A stretch of 64,000 nucleotides of DNA, taken from Candidatus Binatia bacterium. Its GTDB lineage: Bacteria; Desulfobacterota; Binatia; HRBIN30. The position numbers were made by a program, and so were the translations under genes. Of the stretch, positions 35,910 to 44,232 are shown one piece after another. The stretch lies in NCBI GenBank assembly GCA_937925685.1, contig CALAMI010000010.1, forward strand, positions 331,454-395,453, given 5' to 3'. How positions within the stretch are numbered: the stretch's first letter is position 1; each line of letters starts with the position of its first letter. Under the pieces are notes generated by a model. It made no database searches, was not told the DNA's origin, and worked only from the letters and a program-made list of their open reading frames with translations.

Positions 35910-36686
35910 TCAAGCGAATTTTGCCTGCCGCTTTTCCAGGAAGGCTCGCAGCCCCTCCCGAGAGTCGGGATGGGCAAACGTGAGCGCAAACGCATCCGCC
36001 TCGCGCTCGCAGCCGCTTCGCAAATCCATATGTTCGGCCGCGCGCAAGACTGCCTTCGCTTGCTGCAAGGCAAAGGCCGGCTTACCCGCAAGTTCTCGCG
36101 CCAAGGTATCCACCACACTCAATAAGTCTCCAGCCGGCACAACGCGGTCCACTAACCCTATGCGCAGCGCCGCCTCGGCCGAGATGCGACTTCCCGAAAA
36201 TACCAAGTAGCGCGCCATTCCCGGACCCACGCGGCGCAGGAGCCGCTGGGTCCCACCAAAGCCCGGGATGATCCCCAAGTTGATTTCCGGCTGCCCAAGC
36301 TGGGCATCGTCACTGGCCACAATGAGGTCACACGCGAGGGCAAGTTCCAACCCTCCACCTAACGCATAGCCATGGATGGCAGCGATCACCGGCGCAGGGA
36401 ACTCTTCGATATTGTGAAAGAGAATTTGACCGCGCCGGGAGAAGGACCGAGCCTCCGTCGGCGTCATCTTCTCCATTTCTCCAATATCTGCGCCGGCAAC
36501 GAACGCTCGCTCTCCCGTGCCACGAACAACCACACAGCGAGGCGCTCGGTCCTGTAATTCCCCGAACACCTGCTCGAGCTCGGTCAGCACTTGCAAATTC
36601 AGAGCATTGAGTGCCTGTGGGCGTTGAATGACCACGTGGGCCACATGGTCCTCCATATCGCAGCGAACCAGTGCGTCTCCGCCCAT
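35910..36686 (-). CDS. Enoyl-CoA hydratase (crotonase) with both catalytic glutamates
   Basis: The 258-residue protein matches classical crotonase. The oxyanion segments are ERAFVAGADIGEM and GYALGGGLELALACD, where Glu aligns with rat Glu144. QPEINLGIIPGFGGTQRL keeps the Glu164 equivalent. It should hydrate short-chain 2-enoyl-CoA such as crotonyl-CoA. With the neighbouring mutase this would connect branched C4 acids to the butyryl/crotonyl-CoA level (inference). ATG 36686 lies four bases after the glpX stop; a longer start would overlap glpX. Confidence 0.9.
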   Translation of the reverse strand: MGGDALVRCDMEDHVAHVVIQRPQALNALNLQVLTELEQVFGELQDRAPRCVVVRGTGERAFVAGADIGEMEKMTPTEARSFSRRGQILFHNIEEFPAPVIAAIHGYALGGGLELALACDLIVASDDAQLGQPEINLGIIPGFGGTQRLLRRVGPGMARYLVFSGSRISAEAALRIGLVDRVVPAGDLLSVVDTLARELAGKPAFALQQAKAVLRAAEHMDLRSGCEREADAFALTFAHPDSREGLRAFLEKRQAKFA

Positions 36687-36690
36687 CGGC

Positions 36691-37644
36691 TCAGTACTCC
36701 GGCTTAAAGTCAAAGCGATGGATCGCTTCAATATAACGAACTGTATGCGTGCGCGAGCGCATCACCAAAGAATTCGTTGTTGCACCGCCGCGGAAAAAAC
36801 GAACGCCGCGCAACAAATCTCCGTTGGTGACCCCAGTGGCGGCAAACATCACACTGCCGCTCGCCATTTCGTCTGCAGTATACTTGTGGTTTGCATCTTC
36901 AATGCCAAGGGCATGGCAGCGGCGCAATTCTTCGTCATTTCGCGGGCGCAACCGAGCCTGCATCCCTCCACCGGCGCAGCGAATGGCCGCTGCCGTCAAG
37001 ATTCCCTGGGTGGCACCGCCGACGCCCAGAAGCATGTCAATGCCTGCCTCGGGACGCACCGTTGCAATCCCGGCCGCGACATCGCCGTCGGGCAGCAACT
37101 TGATGCGCGCCCCAGCCTTGCGCACCTCGGCAATCAGTGCCGCATGGCGCGGTCGGTCGAGAATGGCCACGGTGAGGTCAGCAACGTACACGCCTTTAGC
37201 TTCTGCCAACGCCTTTAGATTCTCTGTCGGCGAGCGGTCGAGATCGACGACATCTCGTCCTTCTGGACCGACAACGATTTTCTCCATATGCGTTTCTGGG
37301 CAACGCAAGAACCCATCCCGTTCCGCAAAGGCAATGATCGAAAGCGCGTTGTACCCGCCGGTGGCGCAAATCGACGCCCCTTCCAAGGCATCAAGGGCGA
37401 CATCGATTTCTGGTCCCTCCCCACTCCCCACCACTTCACCTACATAGAGGACATCTGCCACATCCGGATCGCCTTCGCCCAACGCCACCCGGCCACGGAT
37501 AGCAATGGAGCGAATGGCCTTCCGCATTGCCTCCGCCGCAGCACGGTCGGCACCGACTACGTCACCACGCCCCATCAGCCGCGCTGCAGCCAGCGCTGCC
37601 GCTTCAGTGACGCGGACTGCTTCGAGGGCCAGATTCCGATCCAT
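36691..37644 (-). CDS. glpX: Class II fructose-1,6-bisphosphatase
   Basis: GlpX removes the 1-phosphate of fructose-1,6-bisphosphate in gluconeogenesis. The 317-residue protein has GEGDPDVADVLYVGEVVG and GPEIDVALDALEGASICATGGYNALS, equivalent to GEGERDEAPMLYIGE and VDPLEGTNLCA in other GlpX proteins. The metal-binding Glu, Asp and Glu are kept although surrounding residues differ. Later blocks GVGGATQGILTAAAIRCAGGGMQARL and GVTNGDLLRGVRF are standard. It is first in the operon that leads into acyl-CoA genes. A combination with mutase products feeding the TCA cycle and then sugars is plausible. Confidence 0.9.
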   Translation of the reverse strand: MDRNLALEAVRVTEAAALAAARLMGRGDVVGADRAAAEAMRKAIRSIAIRGRVALGEGDPDVADVLYVGEVVGSGEGPEIDVALDALEGASICATGGYNALSIIAFAERDGFLRCPETHMEKIVVGPEGRDVVDLDRSPTENLKALAEAKGVYVADLTVAILDRPRHAALIAEVRKAGARIKLLPDGDVAAGIATVRPEAGIDMLLGVGGATQGILTAAAIRCAGGGMQARLRPRNDEELRRCHALGIEDANHKYTADEMASGSVMFAATGVTNGDLLRGVRFFRGGATTNSLVMRSRTHTVRYIEAIHRFDFKPEY

Positions 37645-37705
37645 CCCTTCACTCCCTGTGGGCTCTCCTTATCCAAGGTGAGAGCGACGGTCCAGCGGCT
37701 ACCGC

Positions 37706-40303
37706 TCACGGCTCGCATGGCTGCAGGCCCAAAGCAACGCCGACCGCTCGGACGATCTCGTCGATGCTGATCTCACCATCGCCATTCGCATCCCCAGCCA
37801 AGCACTGGTCAACACCGACCACACCTAAAGCGATGTTGACCATTTGCACCAACTCATCAATGGTAACCTCACCGTCCGATCCGCAGTCGCCCACGCACGT
37901 GCTCGACGCCGCAGTTGCCGTGGGACTCACCGTGGGCACCGGTGAAGGGGTTGGGCTCGGCGTTGCCGTATTGGTGTTGGTTTGGGTTGGCGTGATTGAC
38001 GGGGTGCTACTGGCTGTCATGGTTGCAGTGGCAGTAGCGGCAGCGGTGGCAGTGGCCGTGGCCGTTACCGTGGCAGTCGCAGTCGTAGTGGCCGTAGCAG
38101 TGGCCGTACCGGTTGGGGTGGTGGTGAAACTTGCCGTCGGTGTTGCCGACGAACTTGGAGACGGCGTTGGCGTCATGCTGGGGGTCGGAGTGGGGGTCCA
38201 TGTCGCGCTTGAGGTAAACGTTGCGGTGAGCGTGGGGGTTGCAGTAGCCGTAAGGGTGGGCGTAGCGGACGCGGAAAATGTCGGGCTCGGGGTCAGTGTG
38301 AACGTAAAGGTTGCTGTTATCGTTGGCGTCGGAGTTGGAGTAGCTGGCGGTGCGGGCGTTGGCGTGCTTGTAGGAGTGGGCGTCGGTGCGTCCGGGCAAA
38401 CGGCACAGCCAATTTGCGCATCGCATGCCACGTTCCCGGGACAAAACTCCGGCGGCGGGCAGCTTTCCTGCCGGCAGGCGAAGCTACAGCCATCGCAATT
38501 CAAAGCGTTGCCATCGTCGCACTCTTCGGGGAATTCTACCCTGCGATCGCCGCAAGTAGGGCAAGGGAACAAACAATCTTCGCTCGGATCCAGCCTTGTA
38601 CAGAGGGGGAGGGGATTCAGTATCGGGGTCGGTCGCACCGAGTTTGTCGCCAAGGTTGGCGGCGTTGAATTCGGGTAAAACAAGCTGACGCTGCCGTCCA
38701 CCCCAGCAGCCGTGGTTTTTACCGCAGTCACGACGCCGCTCACCTGAAGTCTCTTGCGCGCCGTAAGCCGGTGCGCTCCCCCTGCTTCCGGCCCGTTGGA
38801 GTTGACCCGGCCGTTTGCGGCAACCACGAGCTCGCACGCTTCCAAATCAGTCGTTCCTCCTTCGCCGCAGCCCTCCGGACCACATGGGCCTCCGGTGACG
38901 CTCAGTGTATTGGCAACGGTGAGATTTCCGATCCCTCCGTCGCCCGCGAGCATTTCCACGTCGCCACCAGTGGAAGCTCTGCCTCGCCCGCTGACATCGA
39001 TCGGCGCATTCAGCACAATGTGGCGTCCGGCGACGACCTGAAGGCCACCCCCCTCCAAGCCGCCGCTTGCATCGATCGCCACAGCCACCTGCGACGACGT
39101 GATGACGTCGCGCGTTGCTGAAAACGCAATCGTACCTCCAGTCGCAGCGCTGCCGTTTCCCCGCGCCGATACAGTCTTGCCCGCAGAAATCGTGATGTCA
39201 CCGTTGGCGGAGACGTCAATGTCCCCTCCATCTCCGTCCGGTTCCCCGCCCTCGAGACGAACATTGGCGTCAAACACCACGTCACCCAATAACGTCTCCA
39301 CCGAGAGCGAACCGCCTTCGCCTCCAACGGTCTGGCTTCCTGCCCCCACTGCAGTAACGACGCCAGCAAAAGCGATTCGTCGCCCGGCCAAAACGCTAAT
39401 CGTTCCGCCGCTGCCTGCATCGCTCCCTGCACCATTGGCGTTGATGCTCCCGAGAGCGATTTCGCCGCCCGCAACTACATCGAGCGTACCGCCGTTGCTT
39501 CCACGAACCTCGATCACGGTGTTCGAAGCTAAGGCGATGTTGCCCCTAGCCTCCAATGTGATTTCTCCCCCTCCCCGGGCACCTGAGCTGCCACCGGCAG
39601 CCAGAATCTCCGTCAACGGAATGCTGTTCGAGGACAGGTTCCTCCCAGCGGTTACCGTGATCTTTCCTCCGTCTGCCTCCGCCTTCAGATTACTCGCTGT
39701 CAACACTCCGTTGAGGCTCACATCGCCCGCAGCTTCGATGTGGATCACCCCGGCGGCATTATTTCCTGAAGCATCGATGCGTGAACGGTTGTTGGACACA
39801 CCTTGCAGATCCACAGAGCCGGAAGCACGAATTCGCACGGTTCCGCCGTTGACCCCTCGCCCCGAATTCCCCGTTCCCTTAGCGTCAATGGACGTACCAG
39901 GGACCATAGTGAAGTTTGCTGCCAAAATGGTCAGTTCACCCGAGGCCACGACAAACTTACTGCCAGAGCCCAAGGTGACGTTTCGGCCAGAGAAGTCGAA
40001 CGTACAAGGAGCTGCCGTAGGTACTTCGTACGTTTTCGTAATGATGCAATTGCCGCTTGGTCCGCAATTCGGTTCTTGCCCAATGATGTCGGTGGCGGAG
40101 CAAGCGGGAATTGCTTGCGCTTCCCAACTCGTCGCCACCATCGCTGCCACTGCGATGACCGCAGCGAGGAGCTGCCTAGCGGAAACCGATGGGCGTGCAC
40201 CTTTCGCGCCAAGCACGGTGCCCCAAGACGGACCCGTGTCACCCAACCCCGCAGAGACCCTTCGCCACGGGCTATCCTGTGGAGGCCCTTTTGCGAGGCT
40301 CAC
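37706..40303 (-). CDS. Giant secreted surface protein: beta-helix repeats, PEECDDGN Cys motif, TPT linker, dockerin-like EF-hands
   Basis: The 865-residue protein has a signal peptide (ARQLLAAVIAVAAMVATSWEAQA) and then ACSATDIIGQEPNCGPSGNCIITKTYE, which parallels the paralogue at 27189. About 450 residues of Gly-rich beta-helix repeats follow, then [27 protein letters not shown] and a 160-residue Ala/Thr/Pro linker. Two EF-hand units close it (DCGSDGEVTIDELV, DANGDGEISIDEIV) like type I dockerin repeats. Calcium binding is likely. The ATG at 40303 overlaps the homoserine dehydrogenase stop (ATGA). An in-frame GTG at 40216 gives a tidier signal peptide (MLGAKGARPSVSARQLL) and may be the real start. 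Confidence 0.8.
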   Translation of the reverse strand: MSLAKGPPQDSPWRRVSAGLGDTGPSWGTVLGAKGARPSVSARQLLAAVIAVAAMVATSWEAQAIPACSATDIIGQEPNCGPSGNCIITKTYEVPTAAPCTFDFSGRNVTLGSGSKFVVASGELTILAANFTMVPGTSIDAKGTGNSGRGVNGGTVRIRASGSVDLQGVSNNRSRIDASGNNAAGVIHIEAAGDVSLNGVLTASNLKAEADGGKITVTAGRNLSSNSIPLTEILAAGGSSGARGGGEITLEARGNIALASNTVIEVRGSNGGTLDVVAGGEIALGSINANGAGSDAGSGGTISVLAGRRIAFAGVVTAVGAGSQTVGGEGGSLSVETLLGDVVFDANVRLEGGEPDGDGGDIDVSANGDITISAGKTVSARGNGSAATGGTIAFSATRDVITSSQVAVAIDASGGLEGGGLQVVAGRHIVLNAPIDVSGRGRASTGGDVEMLAGDGGIGNLTVANTLSVTGGPCGPEGCGEGGTTDLEACELVVAANGRVNSNGPEAGGAHRLTARKRLQVSGVVTAVKTTAAGVDGSVSLFYPNSTPPTLATNSVRPTPILNPLPLCTRLDPSEDCLFPCPTCGDRRVEFPEECDDGNALNCDGCSFACRQESCPPPEFCPGNVACDAQIGCAVCPDAPTPTPTSTPTPAPPATPTPTPTITATFTFTLTPSPTFSASATPTLTATATPTLTATFTSSATWTPTPTPSMTPTPSPSSSATPTASFTTTPTGTATATATTTATATVTATATATAAATATATMTASSTPSITPTQTNTNTATPSPTPSPVPTVSPTATAASSTCVGDCGSDGEVTIDELVQMVNIALGVVGVDQCLAGDANGDGEISIDEIVRAVGVALGLQPCEP
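37905..38390 (-). repeat. Low-complexity Thr/Ala/Pro-coding repeat
   Basis: Nearly 500 bases of imperfect GTGGCAGT- and GGTGTTGG-like units (plus strand) encode the linker of the surface protein. It is prone to slippage and to assembly error. Confidence 0.85.
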
Positions 40304-41625
40304 ACGCTTTCCTTCCCGAGTTCTTCTTCGATCGGCAAAGTCACTGGCGCGCCACGGACCATTCGCGTCCGCACGATCCGCTGTAAGGCGCGCTGCACTT
40401 GCCCGAACCGAGCCCGGTGGGTACGCATCACCACCGGCACCCAGCCGTTTTGTTGTTGTCCTTGTTGGACCACTGCTGCGATGGACACCTTCTCGCGACC
40501 CAAAATGCCGGCAACCTGAGCCAACACGCCGGGACGGTCGGCCAAGGAGAGGCGCAGGTAAAACTCGGACTCCACGGACTCCGGCGCCACCAGTTTCGCT
40601 TCCCGCTGTTGCGACCAGCGGTACCCAAGCGGATAAGGCGTTCTGCTCGCCTCGCCCAGCAAAAACCGGGCTGCATCCACGATATCTGCCAGCACCGCTG
40701 TGGCCGTCGGCATCATTCCCGCACCTAGCCCATAGTAAAATGTTTGTCCAAGAGCCTCGCCTTGCACCACGATTCCATTGTACGCACCGTTCACATCCGC
40801 CAAAACATGCTCTCGCCGAATCATCGTGGGTGCCACTCTCGCCTCTATGTGTGTGCCAAGAAGCTTGGCAATTGCAAGCAATTTAATTGCGTAACCCAGC
40901 TCGGCGGCATACTGCATGTCCACAGCGGTGACGTGTCGAATTCCTTCCACCGGGATGGCGCGGAAGGGAACGCGTCGACCGAAGGCAAGCTGAATCAACA
41001 AACACAGCTTGTGAGCCGCATCGATGCCGTCGACATCGTACGTCGGATCGGCCTCGGCAAGGCCCTGCGCCTGAGCTCGCGACAGAACCTCCTCGAACGA
41101 CGCACGATTTCGGCTCATTTCGGTAAGAATGTAGTTCGAAGTCCCGTTCACAATTCCATAAATCGCCCGCACCCGATCACCGACGAGCCCATCTCTTAAC
41201 GTGCGGATGATCGGAATTCCTCCACCGACGCTCGCCTCGAATCCTAGGGGGACGCCAGCCCGTTCGGCGGCTTGGAAGATCTCGCTTCCATGGACGGCTA
41301 GCAAGGCCTTGTTGGCGGTAACCACGCATTTGCCACGCCGCAAAGCGTCGAGAACGAAGGACCGCGCTGGCTCGTAGCCACCGATCAGCTCGACGACGAT
41401 GTCCACATCCGCAGCGTCAATAAGCTCGGTTGCATCGCGCGTCATCATGCCGTGCGGCAGCTCCACACCCCGGTCACGTTCCAAGTCGAGGTCGGCAACG
41501 CGAACCAGCCGCAACCACGCACCGAGCCGATCATGAAGCTTACGTTCTTGCGCCTGCAGAAGTCGAATCACCCCGGTACCAATTGTTCCAAACCCAATGA
41601 CGCCAACACCGAGAACGCGCTTCAT
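40300..41625 (-). CDS. hom: Homoserine dehydrogenase
   Basis: This enzyme reduces aspartate semialdehyde to homoserine, the branch to threonine and methionine. The 441-residue protein has the NAD(P) motif GVIGFGTIGTGV, the conserved VVTANKALLA and ASVGGGIPIIRTLRDGL, the catalytic region AEADPTYDVDGIDAAHKL, and a C-terminal ACT domain (LRLSLADRPGVLAQVAGILGREKVSI), the usual site of threonine feedback. ATG 41625 is preferred over GTG 41634. It lies 55 bases after the AlaC-type aminotransferase gene; thrC and metB, which use its product, are 10-13 kb away on the other strand. Confidence 0.93.
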   Translation of the reverse strand: MKRVLGVGVIGFGTIGTGVIRLLQAQERKLHDRLGAWLRLVRVADLDLERDRGVELPHGMMTRDATELIDAADVDIVVELIGGYEPARSFVLDALRRGKCVVTANKALLAVHGSEIFQAAERAGVPLGFEASVGGGIPIIRTLRDGLVGDRVRAIYGIVNGTSNYILTEMSRNRASFEEVLSRAQAQGLAEADPTYDVDGIDAAHKLCLLIQLAFGRRVPFRAIPVEGIRHVTAVDMQYAAELGYAIKLLAIAKLLGTHIEARVAPTMIRREHVLADVNGAYNGIVVQGEALGQTFYYGLGAGMMPTATAVLADIVDAARFLLGEASRTPYPLGYRWSQQREAKLVAPESVESEFYLRLSLADRPGVLAQVAGILGREKVSIAAVVQQGQQQNGWVPVVMRTHRARFGQVQRALQRIVRTRMVRGAPVTLPIEEELGKESV

Positions 41626-41680
41626 CTTCCCCACACCCTCTGCCGCTCGCAGGATTCAACCGCCCACGCCTAGCTCGTGC

Positions 41681-42886
41681 TCAGGAAACCCCCTGTAGCC
41701 GACTTTGCCCCCTACGCTCAAACGCCCGCCGAATTCCACGCAGGGCTTGTCGAATGCGGTGCTCATTTTCGATCAGCGCAAAACGCACAAAGCCGTCACC
41801 ATGTTCTCCAAAGCCGACCCCGGGCGAGACGGCAACTTTCGCCTCACGCAGCAAAAACTTCGCAAATTCTAGGGATCCCAAGTGAGCAAATGGCGCGGGA
41901 ATCGGGGCCCACACGAACATGGTAGCTTGGGGCTTCTCCACAGCCCAACCCAAGCGTTGTAGGCCCTCCACCAAAACGTTGCGTCTTGTCTCATAGCGTG
42001 ATCGAATTTCCTCCACCCACTCTTGCGGCCCGTTCAACGCGTGGATGGCGGCAATTTGAATGGGCTGGAACATCCCATAATCCAAATAACTCTTGATGCG
42101 CGCCAGGGCATGGACCATTGCTGCGTTCCCAACGGCAAAGCCCACGCGCCATCCCGGCATGTTGTAGCTCTTCGACAGGGTGAAGAACTCAACGGCCAAG
42201 TCCTTTGCCCCTGGCACTTGCAGGATACTAGGTGCGCGGTAGCCATCGAAACAAAGATCAGCGTACGCCAAGTCATGGACGATCATGATCTCGTGCTCAC
42301 GCGCCAAGGCCACCACCTTCTCGAAGAACTTGAGTTCCACCACTTGAGTGGTGGGATTGTGGGGAAAGTTAAGGACAATCATTTTCGGGCGCGGTCGGCA
42401 CGAACGCGTGGCTTCGAGCAACTGGCTGAGAAAGTCTTGTCCTGGAAGCAATGGCACCGGGCGGACGTCTCCGCCGGCAATGATCACGGAATATTGGTGG
42501 ATGGGGTATGTGGGACTCGGGCATAGCACTACGTCTCCGGGACCAAGAACAGCCAGAGCCAAATGCCCCAGACCCTCTTTGGAGCCGATCGTGACAATCG
42601 CCTCCGTGTCAGGATCCAACTCCACACCGAAGCGGCGACGATACCAGTCGGTAATGGCCTGCCGCAGCTTGAATATTCCACGCGATACGCTGTAGCGGTG
42701 GTTCACTGGCTTGGCAGCGGCCTCGACCAGTTTCGCGACGATGTGCGGCGGTGTGGCACCATCTGGATTTCCCATGCCAAAGTCAATGATATCCTCGCCT
42801 GCTCGACGCGCCTGCAGCTTGAGGTCACCAATGATGTTGAACACGTAAGGTGGCAGTCGTTTCACCCGCGGGAAGTCACGCTCCAT
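41681..42886 (-). CDS. Class I/II aminotransferase, AlaC / LL-diaminopimelate type
   Basis: The 401-residue PLP enzyme has [33 protein letters not shown] at its start, [23 protein letters not shown], and the PLP lysine in [15 protein letters not shown]. These patterns are those of AlaC (alanine transaminase) and the related LL-diaminopimelate aminotransferases. In deltaproteobacterial-type genomes this gene often sits directly before hom, as here. The N-terminal sequence and length favour an AlaC-like glutamate-pyruvate or methionine-related transaminase; a DapL role is possible. The ATG has GGAG eleven bases upstream. Confidence 0.85.
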   Translation of the reverse strand: MERDFPRVKRLPPYVFNIIGDLKLQARRAGEDIIDFGMGNPDGATPPHIVAKLVEAAAKPVNHRYSVSRGIFKLRQAITDWYRRRFGVELDPDTEAIVTIGSKEGLGHLALAVLGPGDVVLCPSPTYPIHQYSVIIAGGDVRPVPLLPGQDFLSQLLEATRSCRPRPKMIVLNFPHNPTTQVVELKFFEKVVALAREHEIMIVHDLAYADLCFDGYRAPSILQVPGAKDLAVEFFTLSKSYNMPGWRVGFAVGNAAMVHALARIKSYLDYGMFQPIQIAAIHALNGPQEWVEEIRSRYETRRNVLVEGLQRLGWAVEKPQATMFVWAPIPAPFAHLGSLEFAKFLLREAKVAVSPGVGFGEHGDGFVRFALIENEHRIRQALRGIRRAFERRGQSRLQGVS

Positions 42887-43320
42887 CCTAATCGCCGCTC
42901 CTTCCCGGCCCTTCGGCCAAGAAATGCCGTCACCATTAAATCAATCACTCCCCGGCCGCAAACCGAAAATTCCTGGAATCCGCCTCCCCTTAGCCGCCGA
43001 CCGCCCAACGGCTTCGCCTGGCCGGCCATGCGCGCCAAACGGGAGCTTGCGGAAGTATCGCCCAGAGACGACTCAGCGAGCCGCAACTCATGCAAGTCTC
43101 GAAAAAAGGCATCAGAGGTTGGAAAACGTCGAGCCAAAAGCGTCACGAGCAACCGCCAGCCGTGCGGTCGCCAGGGTACCAAAAAATCATGCCAAGCACG
43201 CTTCTTGCGCCATATCTGGAGCTTGACGCCGCCTTCCATTTTAGATCTTGCAATGTCTTCTCAGCCGGGGTAAGCGGGCGGCCACGTGTCGAGGAAGAGC
43301 ACCCTGATAAGGAGGTCTAC
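42887..43320. other. Intergenic region between divergent genes
   Basis: No convincing gene. A minus-strand frame of about 125 codons covers most of it but is Arg-rich, has no family resemblance and runs into the aminotransferase start. The plus-strand end holds the strong ribosome binding site AAGGAGGT (43309-43316) for the next gene. Confidence 0.4.
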
Positions 43321-44109
43321 ATGCATACGCTGAAGATGGTGCGATCCGGCATGGCTGCGTTGGTCTTGCTCGGAGGGTTCACGCCAGTGGCTGCCATCCT
43401 TGCCAGCGCACAGCCCGTAGAAGCCCAAAGCAAAGTGCAGCGGCCGCCCCGACCGACGCCCAAGCCACGTCCAACCAGGGTGCCGCGGCCCACGCGACCA
43501 CCTGGCCCGCGGCAAACGATCGTCGTTCCCCCGACAGCGACACCCACCTTTGCACTGCCCACAGGCCAAGCCACACCCATGCCGACAGCAACGCCCAGCG
43601 CAACGGCAACCGCGGTTCTTGGCGCCCAGGGCTGCCCCGGGATCCCAGTTACCTGTCCTCGCCCACCCGCCTGTCGCACGGGTAACAGACTTGGGCAACT
43701 GTACTACAAGTACCCCTCGGCGGCTCCCGTGATCACCACGAAGCCGAGCGAAATGCGACTCGACAGACGATCGAATGGCATTTTCCCCGATTCCGAACTG
43801 GGCTCGTTTTCGCTCACGGACCAGGATGGCGTCGTTGTCGTTCAAATGCCTCGGCTAGAGTTCCGCCGCGATGGAAATGGCTGGATTGCGGAAACGCCCG
43901 AAGGCTGGGTGCGACTTGCACCGAAGGAGATCGGTCCCGGGTATACGTTCCAGCTGCAATTCAACAACCCCAATTTTCCCCCCGGCTATTTCAGCGTTGT
44001 TTACCAGATGTGCTTCAGCGTGGGCGATGACGGCGTTGATGAACAAATCGTCTGTCAGCAGAAGCCACGCGACGGTTTCCTCTGCCACAACAACGGCCCC
44101 ACTTTTTAG
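43321..44109 (+). CDS. Secreted hypothetical protein with Pro/Arg- and Thr/Pro-rich N-terminal region
   Basis: I do not recognise the globular part. From ATG 43321, with a perfect AAGGAGGT five bases upstream, the 262-residue protein has a signal peptide (about 1-37, ending PVEAQ). A disordered stretch PRPTPKPRPTRVPRPTRPPGP and a TPT segment follow. A beta-rich domain then carries several cysteines (CPGIPVTCPRPPAC, MCFSVG, VCQQ, LCHNN), likely disulfide-bonded outside the cytoplasm. The PRPTRPP module resembles the tail of the lysyl oxidase homologue at 12423. Monocistronic and convergent to the RNase gene. Confidence 0.75.
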   Translation: MHTLKMVRSGMAALVLLGGFTPVAAILASAQPVEAQSKVQRPPRPTPKPRPTRVPRPTRPPGPRQTIVVPPTATPTFALPTGQATPMPTATPSATATAVLGAQGCPGIPVTCPRPPACRTGNRLGQLYYKYPSAAPVITTKPSEMRLDRRSNGIFPDSELGSFSLTDQDGVVVVQMPRLEFRRDGNGWIAETPEGWVRLAPKEIGPGYTFQLQFNNPNFPPGYFSVVYQMCFSVGDDGVDEQIVCQQKPRDGFLCHNNGPTF

Positions 44110-44121
44110 AACGTCGAGGCT

Positions 44122-44157
44122 CGGGTGACGTCTTGCTCATCGAGGAGACGTCACCCG
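44122..44157. terminator. Strong inverted repeat between convergent genes
   Basis: A 12-base-pair perfect stem (CGGGTGACGTCT/AGACGTCACCCG) with a 12-base loop lies between the convergent secreted-protein gene and the RNase E/G gene. It probably serves as a bidirectional terminator, although no T-run follows. The palindromic TGACGTC arms could also bind a dimeric protein. Confidence 0.55.
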
Positions 44158-44232
44158 GAGCTTCGTTCCGCACCAACGGGGTGCTCGTTGAACCGTGTAC
44201 TTTGGCCCGTCCGAGCTCAGATACCCTACTGT

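Noticed and set aside
37764..38678. Plus-strand open frame of 304 codons rich in Val, Ala and Gly
   Set aside because: It is the antisense of the Thr/Pro linker; the low-complexity repeat keeps all frames open.
42862..43239. Minus-strand frame of 125 codons upstream of the aminotransferase
   Set aside because: Arg-rich, without known motifs, and it overlaps the aminotransferase start.
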